DNA of 16,699 nucleotides from Stramonita haemastoma (GCA_030674155.1 JASPKP010004953.1:1-16699); one strand, 5' to 3'; positions 1 through 8,640 are shown, counted from the first letter of the stretch. The notes: generated by a model not told the origin, from the letters alone. Program-made: numbers and translations.

Positions 1-150
1 TGGTGTGGTGGGGGGGGGGGGAGTTGGGGGCATTCCCTGCGGGGGGTGTTTTCCCTGCTGTGCCCCTTGTTTTTATAATGTGTGTTTAAAGCGCGTGTGG
101 AAGTGTGTGTGCGCGCGCCAACCGGGGTATGTGCGGCCTTTCGTGCACGT
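1..150. repeat. GT/GC-rich low-complexity sequence at the left edge
   Basis: The window opens with GT steps and a run of about 12 G, followed by T- and GT-rich sequence containing (GT)4 then (GC)4 at 103-118. The 16-base word GTGCGGCCTTTCGTGC at 131-146 recurs with one extra C at 12814-12830. The short open frames here are glycine/cysteine- and Phe-rich with no recognisable domain. I see simple-sequence DNA only. Confidence 0.6.
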
Positions 151-540
151 TTTTTGTTTAAACGCGATGCTAAATGCTTTAATTTTTTGCCCAAAATTTT
201 ACATGCCGTTTTTAATTTCCCAAAAAAGAAACCGCAATTTCCCCCCAAACCCCTAGGGAAAAAATAAAAGCCCTCCTTCCCAACCTTAACAAATTTTTTG
301 TAAAGAAACAATAGAATCTGGCCAAAAAAAACCCCCCCCCTGAAAAAAAAAAAAAAGGTAAAAACCCCCAACCCCGGGCCCTTTCCCCCCAAACATTTTA
401 AAATTTAAACCCTTTTTTACACCCAAAGGGAAAAAGAATTTTCTTTTTCCCCCTGAACCTCTCTTTATCCAGTTGGATCCCCAATTTTACAAAAGTTTTG
501 AAACCGTGTGATACGTAGGGTAAAAATAAGATACCCGTAT
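151..540. other. Unassigned intergenic-like sequence
   Basis: A mix of A, C and T homopolymer runs, including a C9 next to an A14 around 330-356. No open frame of interest, RNA gene or recognisable repeat family is visible. Confidence 0.5.
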
Positions 541-960
541 TTATGCAAATATGATTTCAGAACGATACGTATACACCCCAAATGATATATTTTGAAAACA
601 ATATGAAAAACAGTATTAAAAATATGAAAACATTTTTAACACAATAAGAACACTGTGGATCCAATGAAACAGTTTTTGATCCCCCAAAATGAGAAAAGGA
701 AAGGGTTTCAATAATTATGACCCCAATATGTTTTTAAAATATGATTCAAATTATACAAATATGACACAATGAAAACAAATATGAAAACTGTATAAAACCA
801 TGATACAGTAAAGGGAACCCCAATAAAAAACAGTATGGGTACAAAAAGACAACCAATATGATCCAGGGATACAGTAAAGAACCAATAAGTAAAAGTATAA
901 TCCAGTAGGACACAGTGTGAACAATAGACAACCTACCTCCAGGGACAAAAGCGGATGGGA
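541..960. repeat. AT-rich degenerate tandem-like repeat (ATATGA / ATACAGTAAAG words)
   Basis: AT-rich DNA built from recurring words: AATATGA and AAATATGA occur repeatedly, and ATACAGTAAAG occurs at 803-813 and 869-879, each followed by an AACC...AATAA string. CAGTA and ACAGT recur throughout at irregular spacing. This looks like an old minisatellite whose units have drifted. The minus-strand frames across it are hydrophobic but contain the repeat words and no domain, so I do not call them genes. Confidence 0.45.
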
Positions 961-1200
961 ACCCGGGATAGCTCATGGCCAGAGCACCGCTTTCCCCCCC
1001 AAATCATGTTAAAAAACAGCCCCGCGCGGGTCCGTCCTCCCTCGTCAAACGCTTTTTTCTCTTCAATTTAAACATTTTCTTTTTCTCCTCCAGTCAATCA
1101 GTTTTTGTCAAATTAAAGACTATAAAATTAAAAATTTTCCCAATGAAAATTAAAAACCTAACCCACCAGGGTAAAAATATCTTAATTCTAAAGACTTCCT

Positions 1201-2060
1201 CTTTCCCCCCTTGTTCTTTTCCTCCCCCTCATCACTCCTTTACTCCTCTTCCCCCAACCCTCCCCCTTTCCTCCTTTCCTTTTTTTTTCTTCTTTTTTCT
1301 TCTTCTTTTTTCTTCCCTTTTCTTCTTCTTCTTCTTTCTTCCTTTTTTCTTCTCTTCTTCTTCTTCTTCTTCTTCCATCTTCTCCTCCTCCTCCTCCTCC
1401 CCCTCCTCCTTTTCTTTTTTTCTTTTTCTTCTTCTTCTTCTCTTCTTCTTCTTTTTCTTCTTCTTCTTCTTCTTTTTCCCTTTTTTCTTTTCTTCTTCTT
1501 TTTTTCTTTTCTTCCCTTTTTCTTCTTCATTTCCCTTTTTCTTTTGCATTCCCTTTTTTGGCAATTTTTCTTTGCCCTTCTCTTCTTCCCCTTTTCAAAT
1601 TTTTTTCTTTTCAAATTTTTCCCCTTTATCTTCTTTGCTTTCCTTCTTTGCCAAATTTTTCTTCCCTTTTCAAATTTTTTCTTTCTTTTCTTCTTTGCTT
1701 TGGGTTTCCTTTTTTTTTCTTCTTTTCTTCTCTTCCTTTTTTTTTTTTTTCCCCTTTTTTTTTTTTTTTTTTCTTCTTCTTCTTTTTCCCTTTTTCTTTT
1801 TCTTCCCAAAATTTTTTCTTCTTTGCAATTCTTCTTCTTTGTCCCTCGTCGCAATTCTTTTTCGCCAATTCTTTTTCTTCCCTTTGGGAGTTTTTCTTTG
1901 CAATTCTTTTCCCCTAATTTTTTCTTCGCAATTATCCTCCCCCTCCCCCCCTCCTCCCTTTCCCCCTTTTCCTCCCTCGTTATTATATTAAAAAGTTTTT
2001 TTCGTATCATCTTCTTTTTCCCTTTCTTCTTCCCCGGGCCCGTCCTCCCTTTCCCCAAAT
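1201..2060 (+). repeat. Very long polypyrimidine (TTC/TCC/T-run) tract
   Basis: About 860 bases are dominated by C and T on the plus strand: (TTC)n, (TCC)n and T runs up to about 17. Bases 1214-1545 contain no G. Bases 1258-1376 and 1378-1528 are entirely pyrimidine, with A at 1377 and 1529 as the only purines between 1258 and 1545. After 1546 the tract is broken by short words such as GCAATT, CAAATTTTT and TTTGC. All open frames here are Ser/Phe/Leu-rich on plus and Lys/Glu/Arg-rich on minus, as expected from the repeat, so none is annotated. Confidence 0.9.
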
Positions 2061-2239
2061 TCCTGTTGACCCCACCTCCCCTTTTTGTGTTTAATTCCTT
2101 TTTTGGGTTGCCGAAGGGGGACGATGGAGGAAAAATTATGGGAGGGAGATGGGCCCTCTATCCCCCGCTACAAATGCAATACACCGCTTGCCACTTTGGA
2201 ACCAATTGATCCCCCGACGCAAACTGCGTAAAAATTTCG

Positions 2240-2287
2240 TAGCCCCCTCCCCCCCCCCTCCTCCCCTCCCCCCCCCCCCCCCGCCGT
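2240..2287 (+). repeat. C-rich run
   Basis: Nearly pure C with scattered T and one G, including a C stretch of about 15 bases. It continues the pyrimidine bias of the upstream tract after a short mixed interval. Confidence 0.8.
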
Positions 2288-2502
2288 CCCACCAACCCTT
2301 TTGGTTTTTTTTCTATGTTTTTCCTTTTTGTTCTTTTTCGCCCCATCTTTTTTCCCAGTTTTTTCCCGAAAATGTTAATAAAAAAGAAAAAGAATTCCTT
2401 TTCAACTCTTCTCTTTTAAAGTAAAACCGGTGATAATTTTTGGGAAAAAAGACCGTTTTTCTTTTGTTTTTTAAAAACCAAATTTTGTTTTTTTTGTTTT
2501 TT

Positions 2503-2595
2503 GTTGTGTGGTGTGTGTGTGTGTGTGTGTGTGTGTGTTGTTGTGTTGTGTTGGTTGTGTGGGGCGTGGGGGTGGTGGTGTGTTTTGTGTGTGTG
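2503..2595 (+). repeat. (GT)n microsatellite
   Basis: A perfect (GT)14 at 2511-2538 is followed by interrupted TTG/GGT variants to about 2595. Confidence 0.9.
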
Positions 2596-2615
2596 AAATT
2601 TTAAACAAACATCCC

Positions 2616-2684
2616 ATATCTATCTATCTATCTGTCTATCCTATCTATCTTTCTATCTAATTTTCTATCCTATCTATCTATCCC
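2616..2684 (+). repeat. (TATC)n tetranucleotide microsatellite
   Basis: Repeated TATC units with single-base interruptions (TGTC, TTTC, TATCC). The complementary GATA motif recurs on the plus strand at 12041-12200. Confidence 0.9.
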
Positions 2685-3047
2685 CAAAAAAGGGGACAGG
2701 TGGGGTCCCCCCCCTAAAGAAAATTATAACCCAGTTCCCGGCCCAATTTCCCCTCTCTTTCACCCTTTTTCAAAATTTTTTTGAAAAGATAATTAATAAT
2801 TTTAAAAAAAAAAGTTTTTATTTGAAACTTTTTTACTTTTTTTTTAAAAGGGACATTTCCATTTTTAATGCACAAATTTTTTGCCATCACTAAATTTTTT
2901 GTTTTAGGGTGGTTTTGGTTTTTCTTTTTTTGTCCCCAATTGTTGTCCCCCCTTTCCCCCGTGTTGCTGCTTTGTGGTTTTGGTTTTGTTTTGTGGGGGA
3001 GGTCCTTTTTTGATTGTTTGGTCACAAAATTTTTGTAACGAAAGGCG
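2685..3047. other. Unassigned T-rich sequence
   Basis: T-rich with A and C runs. The minus-strand frame through it merges into the low-complexity CA/GT block on its right and shows no domain. Nothing else identifiable. Confidence 0.5.
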
Positions 3048-3480
3048 ATGACTTTTACGACTAAACACACACACACTGCACGCACGCACCCACGGCACCC
3101 CAAAAGCACGCCCCGCCCCCGCCCCCACGCCCCACCAAAAAAAAAAACAAAAAACCCACCCCTCCCCTTCAACAAAAAAAAAAAAAAGGGCCAACCAAAA
3201 AAAACAACAAAAAAAAAAAAACACACAAAAAAAAAAAACAAAAAAAGCCCCCACAACCAAAAGCCCCCCCCCCCGGTTCCCGATACACAACTTGTGGAAA
3301 AGGGGCGTTAAAAAGGAAAATTTTAACTCCTACACGCACGCAAAGCACCACGCCGCACGCCGCACACACCACGCACCTTTCGCCCCACCCCGCACCACCC
3401 CGCCCCCCACACCCACAAAAACCCCAAAACACACCCACACCCCACCCCCAAAACACACACACACACCCCACCTAACCCCA
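3048..3480 (+). repeat. CA-rich low-complexity block with A and C homopolymers
   Basis: Starts with ACACAC units at 3065-3075 and CACGCACGCACCC words. It passes through an almost pure A/C stretch at about 3125-3270 (A runs of 9-12, C run of 11 near 3266) and returns to CACGCACGC and CACACACC words up to 3472. Frames across it encode Thr/His/Pro/Lys on plus and Val/Cys/Gly/Phe on minus, which is repeat translation. Confidence 0.85.
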
Positions 3481-3530
3481 TTCTCTCCTCTCCTCTCTCC
3501 TCTTTTCTCTCACTTTCTCCTCTCCACGTC
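3481..3530 (+). repeat. (CT)n-rich tract
   Basis: TCTCCTCTCC-type units directly follow the CA-rich block, a compound CA/CT microsatellite. Confidence 0.85.
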
Positions 3531-4795
3531 TAATATCACCCAAATTGTGAAAAGGCGTTAAAGGAATTTTTGAACCTCCCAAAAAACACAAACCACGCAC
3601 ACAACCCTACAAGCAAAGGGACGTTTTAATTTTTTATAATTGGGGTTTTCGATAGCGCGAAGGCATCAACACTATATTCTATGCAATTCAAAGGCGTTCA
3701 GGCCCTTTTTCCATGTTAGTTTTTTTTCTCCTTTTTCCCCATTGCCCACGCAAACACCTTTGTCAGGCAAACCCTCTATTCCTTCCTAACCCCCCCCCAA
3801 TTTTTCCACAAAACGCACCCCCCCTCCCCCTGAACACGTCCTGTTTTTGTCTTCGTTTTCTTTTGAAAAGATTCAAAACCCATTTTATCGAAACCAGAAA
3901 TGGTTTTTGGGGAGACTGAAAAAATTTCTGGGGACGGGATACCTTTTGGTCAGAAAATTGCGCCCGCCCAAATTTTTCGACCCGGGGGTTTATTCCCCTT
4001 TTAAAAAACCCCCCCCCTGGAAAATTTAAAAATCCCAAAGCTGGGTCCACTGCCCTCACAAGTCCTTTTTTGGGTGAAAACTATTTAAAACCCAGGCCCC
4101 TTTTGCCCAACGCACGTAAAAATCTTTTTGGCAAAAAGGTTTCAATTTCCTGTTCCCCCTTTTCTTAAAAATTTGGAAAAATTGGGTTTTCGGGGGGGGG
4201 AACAGATGAAATGATTTTACAAAAAAATGCAACACCCACCCTGGGAAAAAAGGGTGGGAAAAAAAAAACACATAAGGGAATTTTTTCCGTTTTTTCCCCG
4301 ATATAGGTAAAAGGGGGAAAGGTATTTTTTAAAGGCGGGTTTGGGGGGAAAGAGGTAAAGAGCCTCATTTTTTTAGGGGCAATTTAGGGGGTCCCTCTCC
4401 CCCTTAAAAGTGCTTTAAATTTTTTGGACCAAAAAGGGGGGATTAGGGGGATTTAATGGGTTTAAATTTGGGGGCTTTTTCTGAAACGCGGAAAAAGGAT
4501 AAACCCCTAAAAATGGTAACCACACCGAAAAGCCCGGGATAAATTGACCGGGGGGAAAGGGGATCGGGGTCTGAAAACCCGTGAGCTATCCTGCCCCCTA
4601 ACATCGATAAAATTAAAATTTAAAAAATAAATAATAAATAAAAAAAATAAATATATAAACCAAAATTTTCCAGTTTAAAAATGTAAAGGGTGGGGAAAGT
4701 TGGTCTTGATTGGATCAGTTCTGTAAAAGGTCCCCACACCCCCCTTGAAAGGGGAGAAGTTCCGGGGTTTAATTTCCCCCTTTTGCCTTTAAAAT
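3531..4795. other. Unassigned sequence, no gene seen
   Basis: Mixed composition rich in short homopolymers (AAAA, CCCC, GGGG, TTTT). A run of A/T steps at about 4618-4660 is AATAAATA-like. Open frames of 60-98 codons exist on both strands (for example minus 3763-4059), but they lack recognisable motifs and overlap one another, so they are not annotated. Confidence 0.5.
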
Positions 4796-4826
4796 CCCCC
4801 CCCCCCCCCCCCATCCCCCCCTCCAC
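4796..4826 (+). repeat. Poly-C run
   Basis: A 17-base C run at 4796-4812 is followed by AT and another C7, with a CT-rich end. Confidence 0.9.
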
Positions 4827-4871
4827 CGGGGTTGTGGGGTCTGGGGGCAAAATCTTACGCAAAAAGTCTCA

Positions 4872-4910
4872 CCCTTAAAGAACCTTGAAGGTTCTTTTTG
4901 CTTAAAAGGG
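4872..4910. repeat. Short inverted repeat (hairpin-capable palindrome)
   Basis: Perfect 10-base arms AAAGAACCTT (4877-4886) and AAGGTTCTTT (4888-4897) are separated by one G. Partly matching outer arms lie at 4872-4878 (CCCTTAA) and 4902-4910 (TTAAAAGGG). No gene lies close enough to call it a terminator. It could be a chance palindrome or the trace of a small inverted-repeat element. Confidence 0.6.
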
Positions 4911-5310
4911 AAAAGAAAAAAAAACAAACCCTTTTTTTCCCAAATACTCTTTTATACCCTGAGTCAAATTTACTTCCCCCCACAAAAGGACCGCAAATTT
5001 TAAAATTACTCGGGCCCCCAAACCCCCCAAGGGGAAACCCCCAAAAGGGGTTTGGGAAAAAATTGCCCAAAAAAAAAAAGCTGGCCTTTGGAAGGACTTG
5101 TTCACAGCCACTTAATCCCCAACAAAACTGTCGTTTTTTTTAAACCGGGGGCAAAACCCCAGGATAAACAAACGAGCGTTGAGTCCCCGGGGCACCCGAG
5201 GGGTGAACGACCCCTTTTTCCCTTTTTGGTGGGGCCGTGGGGGGGGGTTTGGGAGGGGACAGTTTCAGATTTTCACCCCGTGACAAAGAGCAGCGCCATC
5301 CTTTTTAAAA
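4911..5310. other. Unassigned sequence, no gene seen
   Basis: Homopolymer-rich mixed sequence. The plus-strand frame at 5052-5516 runs into the GT tract and shows no domain. Confidence 0.5.
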
Positions 5311-5320
5311 AAAAAATGGG

Positions 5321-5357
5321 GTTTTGTGTGTGTTTTTGTGTTGGGGTGGTGTTGTTT

Positions 5358-5388
<31 letters not shown>

Positions 5389-5410
5389 GTGGGGGTGTGT
5401 GGTGTGTGCT
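5321..5410 (+). repeat. (GT)n microsatellite
   Basis: A perfect (GT)11 at 5359-5380 is flanked by GTTTTGTG, GGTGTGTGG and GGGGGTGTG variants. Confidence 0.9.
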
Positions 5411-6030
5411 TCTCTGTCAATGGATTTTTCCCCCCCTAATGGGAAACAAAAAGCATCGACGTGGTTTTCCCAAATTGGGGTGGGGGGGGCCCTTTTCACG
5501 CCCTTTTCGTCAGTAACCCCCCTTTCCCCCCAATTAACCAGGCTTTCCCAAAGGGTACCGCCCTCTTTAAAGGGTCGGGAAAGGGAAAAACAGCGAGGGA
5601 GAAAGATGGGGCGACTCCCTCAAAATGCTGGCCCCTGGAGAAGCTGAAAGGGCCTTTTGACCCTAGCTCCCCAAAACCACACAGGTTTTGGGAAAAAAAC
5701 CTTTACCTTTATTTTTGTTTCTTTTTTAAAAAAATGAAATTTTTTTAATAAAAAATTTTCCAATGAAACTCCCTTTTTGGGTTTCCATGGTTTCCCCCCC
5801 CAAAAATGCGCGAAAATTTTGGGTTTTACAAAAGAAGCTGGATTGTCGTTTTTTAAAACCCCGGGAAAAATTGGGGGGGACCCCAGGGAAAATTGGGGTT
5901 TTTCAAAGTCTTGGGTTTTGGGTGGTTTTTCCCCCTGGGTGGGGTGGTGGATGGATGGTGTTTGGTTTTCAAACGGGAATTTAACACCCTGACCCCTATA
6001 TTTCTTTTTACCGTCAAACGGCAATGCTAC
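5411..6030. other. Unassigned sequence, no gene seen
   Basis: Mixed sequence with G and C runs and an A/T-rich patch near 5720-5765. Overlapping open frames on both strands show no recognisable protein family. Confidence 0.5.
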
Positions 6031-6039
6031 CCTCACACT

Positions 6040-6340
6040 GTCCCAAATCTGTCTATTTTCTTTTCTGTCCCGTCGTCCCGGCTGCAGGGCTTCCCGTCTG
6101 TCCCGTCCCGTTTTTTCGGGGGGCTGGGCTGCTTGTCTGTCCCGTCTGTCCCCGTTCCCGTCCCGTTTTGTCTGTTTTTGTTTTCTCTCTGTCTCTGTCT
6201 GTCCCCTGTCCCTTTTCCGTCTCTTCTCTGTCTCTCCCCGGGGGGGCGGGTTTTTTCTTCGTTTTCCCCCCTCTCTCCCCTCTCTTTTAAAACTCTTTCC
6301 TTCCCCGGTCTTTTCTTTTCTCTCTCTCTTTTTGGGGAAA
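6040..6340 (+). repeat. CTGT/GTCCC-rich then CT-rich compound microsatellite
   Basis: Repeated CTGTC, GTCCCGTC and TGTCTGT units (6041-6240) pass into CT and T runs (6255-6335). A block of the same design, in the same orientation and order, lies at 12568-12735; both contain TGTCTGTTTTTG (6169-6180 and 12579-12590). The minus-strand Lys/Arg/Gln-rich frame across 5620-6381 is a reading of this repeat. Confidence 0.8.
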
Positions 6341-6685
6341 ACTTTAAATAAATGAGTTTTTAAGTCGAACCCCAACAACACAAATCAAATATAAAACGTA
6401 GCAAATAAAAGAAAAAAAAAAAAAGCTGGGACGTATGTTTTTGACGGTTTTTTTAAACAAATCGAGGTTCATTTTTGGGGAAAAACTGGAAATTTTCTGC
6501 CACCAACCCCAAGTAAGAAGGAAACTAAAAGAAAAATCATTAATTTTGTGAAAATCTGAAAAGGGAAAGAAAAGGAAAAAAAAGATTTTGGGAAAATTTG
6601 GAAAAATTTGTTTATGCAGAAAAGTATTTCCCAAAAAAAGACTTTATTTAGATCGGGGTTCCCTCCGTGATTTTGCAGGAGCCCT
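6341..6685. other. Unassigned AT-rich sequence
   Basis: A-rich with an A run of about 14 near 6411-6424. No gene or repeat family recognised. Confidence 0.5.
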
Positions 6686-6689
6686 TTGC

Positions 6690-7005
6690 TCTGTATCTTT
6701 TTTTTTTTCCCGCGGGTTGACTTTTGGGTTTTTAAAGTTTTAAGATCTACCTTTTTGGGTAAAATTTTTTGTTGTTTTTTTTCGCCTTTTTGTTTTTTTT
6801 TTTGTTCTTTTTTTGTTCTTCTTTTTCTTCTTCCTTTTTTCTTCTTTTTTCTTTTTCCCCTTTTTTCTTTCTTCTTTTTTTCTTTCTTCTTCTTCTTCTT
6901 CTGCCCCTCAACCCCTCCCTTTTCCTCTTTTCCCACCCTTTTTTTCCCTTTTCCCCCTTTTCCCAAATTTTCCTCCCCCCCTCCTCCTCCTCCTCGGGTG
7001 ACCTT
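6690..7005 (+). repeat. Polypyrimidine TTC/T/C tract
   Basis: A second TTC-type tract with T runs (6768-6900), then C-rich CCTCC units to 7005. It has fewer pure stretches than the 1201-2060 tract. Frames on both strands are low complexity. Confidence 0.85.
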
Positions 7006-7330
7006 TTCAACCCTCCCCCATCATTGCCCTTTATCCTACACATACCTTCTTTTCAGGGACGCCTTTCTGCTGACCACCCCCGGGAGTGCTCATCACTGGG
7101 TGGCTTTCTTCGTGGTGCTTTAAGCCCCCTGATGGATGAAGACGGAAACTGGGGCCTGGGAAAAGGAGGGGGAAAAGGGGAACCCGGGGGAACAACCAGA
7201 GGCCCAAAAAGCGGGACCAAAACCCCGCGGCCCCGTGAAAGAAAAAACAGGCCTCTGCTGGGTGCTGCCCCCGTGCCTCTGCCGCGGGCTTCTTCTCCCG
7301 TGTCAGGGGCCCGTTCCGGTACGCCCGGCA
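7006..7330. other. Short GC-rich island between two repeat arrays; coding status unknown
   Basis: Richer in G and C and more complex than its surroundings. It follows a long pyrimidine tract and the string CTTCTTTTCAG (7046-7056), which has the form of a splice acceptor. One plus frame stays open from the tract through 7584 but becomes Gly/Gln/Ser-rich repeat translation after about 7330; another ends at 7123. No domain is recognised, no donor can be placed, and exon status is only a possibility. Confidence 0.25.
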
Positions 7331-7740
7331 GGTTTAAGTCAAAGGTTTCAGCAGGGCAGGTACAGTCCGGTTTAGGAAGGGCAGATCAGGGGAGTCAGGT
7401 ACAGTCAGGTCAGGGCCCGGTAAAATTTAGGGGGAAATCAGGAAAAGTCCGGTCCAATTTAAAGGGAAGGTCAGGGTACCAAAACCCGGTAGTCAAGGGA
7501 CAGTCAGGCCAAATCAGGACAGTCGGTCAGGTACGGTCCCGGGCAGGTCAGGGCAAAGGGCAGGGCCAGTCAGGTCAAATTTAGGTCAGTCAAGTCCGTA
7601 CAGTCAGGGCCCGGTCAAGTCGGTACCCGTCCCGGTCAAGGTCAGGTAGTCCCGGTCAGGTACAGTCAGGTCCGGTTTCACTCAGGGTCAGGTAAGTCGG
7701 GCAGGTACAAATCAGGGGCAGGTAAAAGCCCAGGTCTAAA
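7330..7740 (+). repeat. CAGGT / GTACAGTCAGGTC-type short-unit tandem array
   Basis: About 400 bases are built from CAGGT, CAGGTA, GTCAGG and GTACAGTCAGG units, all in the same orientation, with insertions of AAATTTAGG- and CCCGG-type words. The basic unit appears to be 5-6 bases. It is a degenerate directional minisatellite. It produces an open reading frame rich in Gly, Gln, Ser and Val, which I reject as a gene. Confidence 0.8.
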
Positions 7741-7794
7741 TGAACTTTATTTTAAAGGTGAAGTAGGGGGAAGTTTCAGGGAAAAGCCCAATCC

Positions 7795-7882
7795 CCAATC
7801 CAATCATGTTGGGTTTTTAGCGCCAATCCAATTATATTGTTTTAAAGCCCCCGGGCCCAACCCCAACCCGGCCGTATCCGGG
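7795..7882 (+). repeat. ~28-nt tandem repeat, two clear units and one weak
   Basis: Unit 1 begins CCAATCCAATCATGTT (7795-7810) and unit 2 begins CCAATCCAATTATATT (7823-7838), a 28-base period. Both end in a T-run followed by AGC. A weaker third unit may start near 7856 (CCCAACCCCAACC). The block sits inside the CAGGT array and splits it in two. Confidence 0.55.
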
Positions 7883-7894
7883 GGTGTAACCTTG

Positions 7895-7945
7895 GGCAGT
7901 GGTACAGTCCCAAATCCGGTCAGGTCCAGGTCAGGCAAATCAGGT
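7895..7945 (+). repeat. Second block of the CAGGT-type array
   Basis: GGTACAGTCC, GGTCAGGTCCAGGTCAGG and CAGGTCAAAA units resume after the interruption, in the same orientation as 7330-7740. Confidence 0.7.
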
Positions 7946-7949
7946 CAAA

Positions 7950-8345
7950 ATAAAACCTTAAAAAAGGGAAAATTAAAATTTAAAACAACTTTTTTTTTCA
8001 ATTTCTGCCTTCCCCCCCCAAAAATAAAATCAGGAAAATTGGGCTTCCCGAACTTTTAAAAGGTAAAAATAACAACCTATTTTTTGGGTTGTGAGTGTTT
8101 TTTTTGTTTTTTGTGTTTTTTTGTTTGGTTGGTTTTTTTTGAAAGTCTGTTCGTTTTACTGTGTTTTGATATTTCGGAGTTGAGCAAAGAAAAACTAAAA
8201 AAACCAAAAAATAAAAAAAAAATACCCAAAATAAAAAATGGTAAAAGGGTGTCCCCTAAGGGCCCCAAAACCTACGCGGTCCCCTTTGGGGAGCGAGATG
8301 TTTAGAGACCCCCAGCTTCCCTTAAAAAGGGCCCGCATGTTTGAG
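7950..8345. other. Unassigned sequence, no gene seen
   Basis: A-rich and T-rich patches. A T/G-rich stretch at 8090-8140 faces an A-rich stretch at 8186-8235, giving only low-complexity frames. Confidence 0.5.
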
Positions 8346-8452
8346 GGCCCCTCCCCTCCTCCCCTCTCTTTTTCTCTCTCCCCCCTCCCCCTCTCTCCCT
8401 CTCTTTTCCCCCCTCTCTCTCCCTCCCTTTTCCCGTTTTCTCTCTCTCTCTA
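8346..8452 (+). repeat. (CT)n/C-rich microsatellite
   Basis: CTCTCTC units interspersed with C and T runs, ending in (CT)n at 8438-8451. Confidence 0.9.
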
Positions 8453-8479
8453 ACTTTCATACCCTAAAAAGATTTTAAA

Positions 8480-8640
8480 GGTACCCATTTACAAACCCAG
8501 GTGAACTGGGGGACTGTACTAAAGCCATTTGGGGCCCAAAAACCAAACACCCACCCAAAATTTGTAAAACCCAAGCTCCCAATACTTTCTTAACCTAGCT
8601 TGGGGAAAGCGAGTGCTCTGACCACGAGCCTCCCCGCCCC
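8480..8640 (-). mobile_element. tRNA-derived SINE remnant
   Basis: Read on the minus strand, 8625-8610 gives GTGGTCAGAGCACTCG, which has the form of a tRNA D-arm/A box. It is followed by an anticodon-arm-like CAAGCTAGG and, at 8572-8561, GGGTTTTACAAA in place of a B box (GGTTCGANNCC). The A and B boxes are about 53 bases apart, close to tRNA spacing. The plus-strand end, TACCCATTTACA (8482-8493) with GTGAACTGGGG (8501-8511), resembles the conserved body of SINE-like repeats I know from invertebrate genomes, in the order expected for a minus-strand copy. The B box is badly decayed and no target-site duplication was found. It is not a functional tRNA gene. The family assignment is from memory of general features, not a search. 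Confidence 0.55.

Noticed and set aside
975..2209. Plus-strand open frames of 338 and 332 codons, and minus-strand frames of up to 272 codons opposite them
   Set aside because: They are translations of TTC/TCC/T repeats (Phe/Ser/Leu on plus, Lys/Glu/Arg on minus), open in several frames at once, with no domain.
5620..6381. Minus-strand open frame of 253 codons
   Set aside because: Its central Arg/Lys/Gln/Asp-rich part is the complement of the CTGT/CT repeat, and the flanks show no recognisable domain.
7057..7123. Short HWVAFF-containing reading resembling the catalytic His region of adenain-like cysteine proteases of Polinton transposons
   Set aside because: The match is about a dozen residues, it stops at 7123, and no catalytic Asp/Asn or Cys region or other Polinton gene is present nearby.
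6769..7584. Plus-strand open frame of 271 codons ending in a Gly/Gln/Ser repeat
   Set aside because: The first part is TTC repeat and the last part is the CAGGT array; only the middle ~90 codons are of normal complexity and match no family I know.
6040..7945. Possible CRISPR-like or other repeat-spacer array
   Set aside because: The repeats are short degenerate tandem units without regular unique spacers, and no cas-like gene is present.
8561..8640. Possible functional tRNA gene on the minus strand
   Set aside because: Acceptor stem and T arm do not pair, the B box is degraded and a SINE-like body follows, so it is better read as a SINE remnant.
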